The notes under the pieces: generated by a model
Told to the model about the DNA's origin: nothing
The model's database searches: none
The model's input: only the letters and a program-made list of their open reading frames with translations
Shown here: positions 57,112 through 64,000 of the stretch, in pieces
How the letters are laid out: each line of letters opens with the position of its first letter
How positions within the stretch are numbered: the first letter of the stretch is position 1
Program-made: the position numbers and the translations under genes
Assembly (NCBI GenBank): GCA_016584305.1
Contig: JACEEZ010023663.1
Location: forward strand, 423,927-487,926
Length of the DNA: 64,000 nucleotides
Reading direction: 5' to 3'
Source of the DNA: Chionoecetes opilio
Lineage: Eukaryota; Arthropoda; Malacostraca; Decapoda; Majidae

Positions 57112-57386
57112 CCTTATGTCACCTCAGATATGTCAAATAATCTTAGGTAGGGTAGATATCTTCCCCTTGCTTGAGATCTTTGGCCTTAGGTTCGTGAATA
57201 GGGGCAGAAATATGAAGGAAAAACGTGCTTAAAAAATCCAATGTCAAGGGTAATGTTGTCAAGGAGTTATGATACAAGTAAGCTAAGATTTCCTAACTGC
57301 CTAGGTATGTAAGCACACCTTCAATGGGATATGAAACATGGATGATGGGATATGACAAATGAAAGGTGTTTAGTAAGCCGTGGCAT

Positions 57387-58160
57387 CAGTGTTGCCAAAC
57401 TAGCGCGAAATGCGCTAGTTCTGGCGCATTGGCATCACAAACAGCGCGTAAAGTTCGTGTTTTGCCCATAGCGCGTTTTTCAGTGCATTTTTATTCAATC
57501 TGGTGCATGTTTTAGCGCATTTCTGGAAATCAAGGTTAGTGTAAATCTACTTAAGACTGTACTTTAAGCTATGTTGGAATATAACTACAAGGCAACTACT
57601 TCGCATTGTTATACGTGAACCAGTGTAACCACATGTAGCGCCTATATAGCTTACCCTCGACCCGTATGAGCCCCGTAGGCTATCTATCGTTCGTGTATGG
57701 TGAGACTGCGCCCGCAGCCCACCTCACCACCTCAGCGGCTAGGCAGTCAGCCTTCGCCCCTCAGTGGGGTCAGTCTCTCACTCACGTAATTAATTAACGA
57801 TCAAAATGCCGCCATCATATACTCAGTCATATAGAAATAGCTGGGAATCTTTTCCAGAGCTACCTAAAAGAGTGGCTTAAAGCCTGTGGAAAAAGACAAG
57901 ACCAAGGCTTAAATTTTGGTGTGTTTTGTAAATGCGAGATCACAGCAAAGCTTAGTGACTTGAGAAGGCATAGGCTACAACTTCTGTGAAACATGTTCGT
58001 GCTGCAGAACCTTTTTCTAGTGCAAGACAGACACAAATACCATTCTCCGACATAATAGAGGTCATTATTTTGTAGAATATACTGTACGTAGGTTGGTAAT
58101 TGACTAGATATTTATATAATTCTCTTCAGTACCTACCATGTAAATCCTAATCATGAACTG

Positions 58161-58206
<46 letters not shown>

Positions 58207-58406
58207 GTAGCAGCAACAGAAGCAGTAGCATTATCAATATACTGTAAAAGTAATAATGCTATAATTAATACTATAATAATAACCATTATCTAGCTACTAT
58301 TACTATAATTGATAGAGGGGAGAAGACGAAAACTTTCCTAGCGCATTTCTAGCGCATTTCATACCTCAATCGAGCTCTTTTACGTCCGACACATTTGGCA
58401 ACACGG
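57387..58406 (+). mobile_element. hAT-type element with 8-bp target duplication CGTGGCAT
   Basis: Starts CAGTGTTGCCAAACTAGCGC and ends TTTGGCAACACGG; CGTGGCAT flanks both sides exactly (57379-57386, 58407-58414). Contains a decayed zinc-finger frame and an (ATT)15 microsatellite (58163-58207). Confidence 0.85.
57804..58000 (+). pseudogene. Decayed BED-like zinc-finger remnant of a hAT element
   Basis: Shifting frames once recovers SYRNSWESFPELPKR, then FCKCEITAKLSDLRRH, a SWE...C..C...L..H pattern common at the N-terminus of hAT-related proteins. Stops and a frameshift make it non-functional; no catalytic domain follows. Confidence 0.55.
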
Positions 58407-58509
58407 CGTGGCATCGCTGTTCAGTTGTGTTGACAATCTGACGTCAGCTGAGCACGGATGTCAAACTGTGCCCGTCTCAGTCAGCTGGCTTTGTCACTGT
58501 CTCTCTTTA

Positions 58510-58771
58510 CATAAGAACATAAGACAATAAGGAAGCTACAAGAGGCCGTGAGACCTACGCGTGGTAGTTTCTGTTACTTAACTCTACCTACATCCACCTT
58601 TCTTCCCCATCCATGAATTTATCCAGCCTTCCTTTGAAGACTGCACTAACTACCTGACGACTGAGTCCATGCCAATCATTCACCACCCTATTTGTGAACC
58701 AGTTTCTCCCTATTTCCTTTTTAAATTACGCTTTTCCAGCTTGAATCCGTTACTTCTTGTTCTACCCTGGT
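58510..58771 (-). mobile_element. CR1-like LINE 3' end, copy 9
   Basis: ACATAAGAACATAAGACAAT to TTCTTGTTCTACCCTGG, inverse of the 13597-13917 repeat. Confidence 0.85.
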
Positions 58772-58866
58772 TTCAGTGCGCCGTGGGCCGAGGCAGAGCG
58801 GCGGTCCCCACACGCCCCAGCATCATACTGGTTACAAGCCAAATAAGACACCATCTCAGCCTCCTC

Positions 58867-59112
58867 AGGTATGAATTGTTGATGATCGGTTATAATGGGC
58901 GAGAGTTTCGCGGTCGTTTTCAGAGACACCAACAATTTTTTCTTGGCCTACAATAGGTGCTTGTTCTACGTAATGGAGATAGTTTTATTTTGCGCAAACC
59001 CATAAAAAAAGATTAAAAAAAGTATGCTTTGTGGTTAAGGTTAGGTTAGGTTTCATTAAAACCTTGAAGGTTTGGTGAAGTTTCTTCTTTTTTTCAAAAA
59101 AAAAAATTCTTC

Positions 59113-59147
<35 letters not shown>

Positions 59148-59243
59148 GCAAAATAAAACTATCTACCATTAGAACAAGCACCTATTGTAGGCCAAGAAAA
59201 AATAGTCGGTGTCTCTGAAAACGACCGCGAAACTCGTTCATTG
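58867..59243. mobile_element. ~375-bp palindromic element
   Basis: GTTTCGCGGTCGTTTTCAGA (left) and TCTGAAAACGACCGCGAAAC (right) plus TTGGCCTACAATAGGTGCTT and its inverse form the stem around a poly-T/poly-A centre. Confidence 0.8.
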
Positions 59244-59328
59244 TTACCTGCTTATCTTACTGCAGGCAGCGTCGTGTATAACCCATGGCCGGGCCCCCGG
59301 GCTTGCAGGTATTTGTGGGCCCCTCCGG

Positions 59329-59954
59329 CAGTGGCGTAGCTACGGGGGCATGGAGAGGCACGTGCCCCCCATGAGAATTCTGAGCTAATATTTAGAACAC
59401 GAGTGTGTCTGGATTCAAGTATGTTCCACCTTTCCACTGTGTCTGTAGGTGTGGGTCATAACGAGTGTGAAAGTAACAATGCAATGTTGTGCAAACATTA
59501 TTTGGTTCATAGGCTAGGTTTGGTTAGGTTAGTTTAATGGTAGGATTAGCTTATTGATGCTTTTATAAAGGGAAAGTGTTTTTTCCAGTCAAAACGTCTA
59601 GAATGTTTATTTTTAGAAATCTTTGATCACTTTTTCGAATTGCAAAAAAAACTTTTTTGAGGTTTGCACAGGAAAAAACTATCTCCATTAGGAAAAGCAT
59701 CACATTCACATAGGAGGCAAAAAAAAATCGAACTTGGCTGAAAATCTTGCAACATTTATATAAAGTAAATATTTACCGAATCCCCCCCCCCCCCCCCGGC
59801 CATGGCTGCCGTATTCTGTATAATGCTCTAACACCCACCACTGATCTGATCCTAGAATATACCCTTCTATGTGGCATCAGAGTGGCCCCTGAGCTCCGCT
59901 TGCCTAGTGCCCCCCCAGGTGCCCCCCATTTATAGCTACCCAGCCACACCACTG
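59329..59954 (+). mobile_element. CAGTGGCGTAGC-family element, left unit of the composite
   Basis: Left end CAGTGGCGTAGCTACGGGGG, right end CCACACCACTG. Carries the 59440-59775 dispersed repeat. Confidence 0.72.
59440..59775 (+). repeat. Dispersed repeat shared with 51760-52115
   Basis: Same ordered blocks as at 51760; here inside the left hAT unit. Confidence 0.75.
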
Positions 59955-60736
59955 CTAACAAAGCAATCCAGTCCGTTAACAACCCACAAACTACAAAGCA
60001 AAAAAAAAAGATCCTACCCACAATCCTCTGCGACGTTGTTAATGAGTTCAAAGCACTAACGAGCCCTATCAATATAAGCATTAAAAAAATACTACAAAAC
60101 TATACCAACACCATTACTAACTCACATTTACTAGCATTTAAGACTTAGATAACGTTACAGGTCAAGAATTATTGGTCAAAGGTCAAAAAGTAACGGCATG
60201 GGAAGGAAATAAGGGAAAGGTTTAGTGTTTCGAAACAGTGTTGAGTTCGTTGAGTAATCCGGTGCGAGCGACAGTCGAGATCGAGCTGACGGTGGGGCAG
60301 GACGTGTGTGCATTGTTCAGGCAGCTGGGAGGAGGAAGAGGGTGATTCTTGGCGAAACAGCACTTTATTTTGTTGCTTTTCTTCATATCTCTGCAGCGTA
60401 AGGTGAGTACAGAGAGAAAGGGAGGGAGTGGAAGAGAGTGAGAGGAATGAGTGGCGGGTCTAGGGGGTGACCACGCCCACCCCTGAAATCTCATTGGCCT
60501 CCCCAGACCCGAGTCAGTCTGAGGTCTAATGCAAATTCAACCATTTCTTCTTAATGGCTATGCCATGGCCACCCCTCACTAGTTCTGTGTCCAACCTTGG
60601 CCATCTCATCGTCAATATTTAATATTAGTGGGAGGGAGAGCTTACGTGTGCTTTGAGGTTGTTTAGTGCTCCCTGCAAAGTAATGGCTGTTGCCTCGTTA
60701 TCTTTCTACCTTATATAAGGTCAGATCAGCTATAGC
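59955..60736. other. Internal segment of the composite hAT element
   Basis: No match to other repeats in the window. CTGCAGCGTAAGGTGAGTAC near 60391 looks like a splice acceptor-donor pair around a very short exon but has no supporting frame. Confidence 0.4.
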
Positions 60737-61448
60737 CAGTGGCGTAGCAACGGGGGCACGTGCCCCCCATGAGAATCCGGTGCCCTCTCATGTGCCCCCC
60801 CCCCCCCCCCACTGGCCCCTGTATGCCCTTATAGGGTGCCGGGTTTAGGATGTGGGAGGCCTGGGGCCCGCTTTGGGGGGTGCCCTTCACAAGCATCAAA
60901 TTAGCATGGAGCTAAATGAAATACATTTTAAGCCTCGCACTGTCGCAACTATGTGCTTGCTGGCACGATGTGACTCGCTCCTGACGACCCGGGTCCCGTG
61001 ATACTCAGAAATTAATGTAATTAATAAGTTAAAAAGTTTGGAAAAATGTAACAAAAGTGAGGCTAAAAAACCCAATGGGGCTGAAGTGTATTGATGTTTT
61101 GCCTTTTCTGTCTCCTTGAAAATATAAATGGAAAGTATGTACTTACATTTACGCATGCATGTATAGCAGATGGTCTGAGAGTGTGGGGTCTGGGGGGCAG
61201 TGGAGGGAAAGATATTTGACTTTTAGGTATACACGTATTTGGTTTGGTAATGAGTTCAAATGTCAGGTTGCCCAGTGTTTGGTGGGGGGCCCCTGGTGGG
61301 GGGCCCCTGGTGAAAGGCCCGGGGCCCCACCCTAAGTCCGGCCCTGCTTATACTGTACCCTTCTATGTGGCATCAGAATATCACCCGAGTTCCGCTTGCC
61401 ATAGTGGCCCCCATTGATAGATACCTGTAAAATATAGCTACGCCACTG
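60737..61448 (+). mobile_element. CAGTGGCGTAGC-family element, right unit of the composite
   Basis: Left end CAGTGGCGTAGCAACGGGGG, right end ATATAGCTACGCCACTG. Subterminal CTTCTATGTGGCATCAGA is shared with 59866. Confidence 0.75.
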
Positions 61449-61526
61449 CCCTCCGGCGTTTCAATCTTACCACCATTGCGGACGACTGACCTTGGTATGG
61501 TGGGTACTAGACCACAGTACATCACT

Positions 61527-61912
61527 CAGAGCTGGGCAGTATTTAAATACATCTTTGTATTTAGAACTGTATTTATAAATACATTTGTTTTCACGTATTT
61601 AAATAATTTAATGAGTATTTAAATACTCATGATATAAGAATGTAAATACTTTTTTATCAGTAAATTTGGCCATAAACCCGCCCAACTTTCTGGCAACCCT
61701 GATGTTAGTGAACCAGCTGGTGTTTCCACTTTCAAGGAAATTTCCTTGTGTAATTGTGTATTCAAGATGTATTTACAAATGTATTTAAATACAATTGATG
61801 TATTTAGTATTTTGTATTTAAATACATTTCTCCCATATATTTAGTATTTAAATACATTTCTCCCATATATTTAGTATTTAAATACATTCAACGTATTTAG
61901 TGCCCAGCTCTG
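61527..61912. mobile_element. hAT-type MITE (CAGAGCTGGGCA ends)
   Basis: CAGAGCTGGGCAGTATTTAA and AGTGCCCAGCTCTG are inverse. Flanks ACATCACT and ACATGACT agree at 7 of 8 bases. Interior is GTATTTAAATAC palindromes. Confidence 0.82.
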
Positions 61913-61920
61913 ACATGACT

Positions 61921-62466
61921 TTATATCCATTTTGAGGGTCTCATGAAGGATCATTATTCTATTAACTAATTTTTTCAGTGTCCCAGCAAAACATTTGGCG
62001 GGCCCCTATCGTGTCATCTCGGTGGCCACGCCCCTATAGGCTTCCGCCTCGTTAGCCTTATGGATAATACGGCCCTGACTGCAGGTCGTGGGAAGTAGAT
62101 ATTGTGTAGGCCTACCTTGGCTGTCAACCGTGGCACGTGGATAGCCTCGCAGGACCTCGCCAGGGTTTGTAGGATCTGCACAATTGTTGAAGCTCTAAAT
62201 AACGTGAAGACAAAGACTTGGTTTAACTAGAAATGAGCCTGAAGAATGCCACCACTCCTATATTCTTCCTGTGACCAATAAGCTTTGGCGCCTGGTGGTG
62301 GGAAACCAAGTTTTTTGGGAGGAGCCAATGACATGATCCTCCAATTCTTCAAACAAGCGAAGAATCTTTCAGACTAAATCTAACCTGACATCTGACATTG
62401 AACAACCTTGTCACTAATTGGAGGCTTCTCCCGGTAATTATGGAAGAACTGGACTCATTGTCAGAC
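61921..62466. other. Intergenic, no gene recognised
   Basis: No domain-bearing frame; no window-internal repeat identified. Confidence 0.4.
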
Positions 62467-62677
62467 TTAACCCCTTGAGACCCAGAACGTAATTTCCATT
62501 GTAATTTGGGTACCATTAGGCGATTTTAGTGAATATAAGCAATGTTTTATAGATTATGACCCGTTTAGTATTCATGTCCACTAGCTAATTTGGTATATTA
62601 AGTTATTTTTCGTAATTGTATGGCTAACAACAGACAATTATCTATAGCAAAGGAAAAATCTGGGCATGAAGGGGTTC
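62467..62677 (-). mobile_element. TTAA-type MITE copy 13
   Basis: TTAACCCCTTGAGACCCAGA start, TGAAGGGGTTCAA end (second TTAA mutated). Confidence 0.85.
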
Positions 62678-63189
62678 AACATTTGTGTGCGCGCGTGGGC
62701 TTGTTTGTACCCGTCATGCATTTATAGTCCTTCCTTCCTTCCCCTGTTGACAATTATTGGTTCGTTCAACCTGTTTCAAATGCCCTAATTTCTCTTTTTC
62801 TACAGAATTCCAGTTGCTGCATGGAGAGGGAGAGATAGCCCTACAAGGAAGGAAAGATCTTTGGGCTTCATCATGAGAAAGGAAAGTTCCTTAAAATGCA
62901 TATTTTAAGTTTAAGGAACGATTTGCACATCATTTAAGTTTAAGGAACGATTGGCATATCTCAAAAAGGCTCAACTCTCAAAAAGACTCATTTAAAATCC
63001 TATGAAACTATGGGGAGATTAAATATTTTTGTTCTTGGACTATTCAGAGGTAGAACAGTATTTTTCCGGGGATCAGAGTTCGGAAAGAAATGGCTTAGAT
63101 TCAGTATGCCAAAGCAATTCTGACAAAGGGAAGCAAGTCAGGAAGTCAAGGCACCCAGGGATAGCACAAGACTTCTGATCAACGTATGC

Positions 63190-63455
<266 letters not shown>

Positions 63456-63480
63456 TATGCTCCTTATTCAACTGTTGTTG

Positions 63481-63673
63481 TTACCCTCGAGACCGGAGAC
63501 ATAATTTTATTGAAATTTGGGTACCATTAGAGATTTAGTGACTTATAAGAAAATTATAGATATGACCTGTTAGATCCTTGTCACTAACTAATGTGGGTAT
63601 ATTAGGGACTTGTAATTTTGATAGTAACATAGTATTTTATAGTGAAGGAAAGATCTGGGCGTGAAGGGGTTAA
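63481..63673 (-). mobile_element. TTAA-type MITE copy 14 (degraded)
   Basis: TTACCCTCGAGACCGGAGAC start, GATCTGGGCGTGAAGGGGTTAA-type end, several small deletions. Confidence 0.8.
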
Positions 63674-64000
63674 TCATGACTCCCAAGCTTGCCGAGTCTG
63701 CTGCCCCTCGTGGTAACCTGTTGGACATGCTAGGGCAGGGCGGCTCCTCTGCTCATGTACAGGAAGGTCAAGTAAATTCCCCATAGATTTTATAGAGGGC
63801 TTCGAAAAGAATTGCTTTGGCAGAATGAATAAGCCGTTTTTCCGTATCTCTGAGATCCGGAAAAAATACTATTCTACCTCTGAATAGTCCAAGACCAAAA
63901 ATATTTCGATTTCGCCGTAGTCCCGTAGGATTTTAAATGAGCCTTTTTGAGATTTGAGCTTTTTTGAGATGTGCAAATCGTTCCTTAAACTTATTATATA

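Larger units (their letters stand above)
59329..61448 (+). mobile_element. Composite hAT-type transposon with 8-bp target duplication CCCTCCGG
   Basis: Outer ends CAGTGGCGTAGCTACGGGGG and TATAGCTACGCCACTG are flanked by CCCTCCGG on both sides (59321-59328, 61449-61456). Inside, a second right end (CCACACCACTG, to 59954) and a second left end (CAGTGGCGTAGCAACGGGGG, from 60737) bound 782 bases of unrelated DNA. Each inner end lacks its own target duplication. Confidence 0.75.

Overview
The window is animal nuclear DNA: compact GC-rich exons sit in large AT-rich or simple-repeat introns with canonical GT-AG boundaries. Dense dinucleotide microsatellites, CR1-like LINE tails ending in TTCTTATG-type repeats, tRNA-derived SINEs, and CCTAA/TTAGG-type motifs (the arthropod telomere word) point to an arthropod, most likely a decapod crustacean. 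The species cannot be named from the sequence alone.

Three complete protein-coding genes are supported. Two are tandem paralogues on the + strand (copy A 1557-17081, 13 exons, 680 aa; copy B 24013-35816, 13 exons, 712 aa). Both encode secreted or membrane-tethered DUF885-family proteins, probable zinc metallopeptidases with a HEALPGHH motif and a downstream EGWALYSE motif. All splice phases agree between the copies. Several exons (6, 8, 12 and the first part of 13) are nearly identical while neighbouring exons have diverged, which indicates patchy gene conversion; copy B carries an 87-bp duplication scar at one tract edge. The third gene (45862-54964, - strand, 7 exons, 293 aa) is an RCHY1/Pirh2-type RING and CHY zinc-finger ubiquitin ligase, convergent to the DUF885 pair.

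The rest is repeats. A roughly 213-bp TTAA-flanked MITE family occurs 14 times. There are also four pogo/Tigger-like MITEs of one family plus two related ones, nine 3' ends of a CR1-like LINE, and three hAT-type insertions with recognisable 8-bp target duplications, one of which looks like a composite transposon. A 1.1-kb element has perfect 32-bp inverted termini and a 7-bp target duplication. Several long palindromic elements, two MITE families built from an iterated short word, four SINE-like units, and many minisatellites fill the introns and intergenic space.

Layout: 1-1.5 kb repeats and a minisatellite touching copy A exon 1; 1.6-17 kb DUF885 copy A; 17-24 kb intergenic repeat arrays; 24-36 kb DUF885 copy B; 36-46 kb transposons and minisatellites without a recognised gene; 46-55 kb RCHY1-like gene; 55-64 kb transposon-rich DNA without a recognised host gene.
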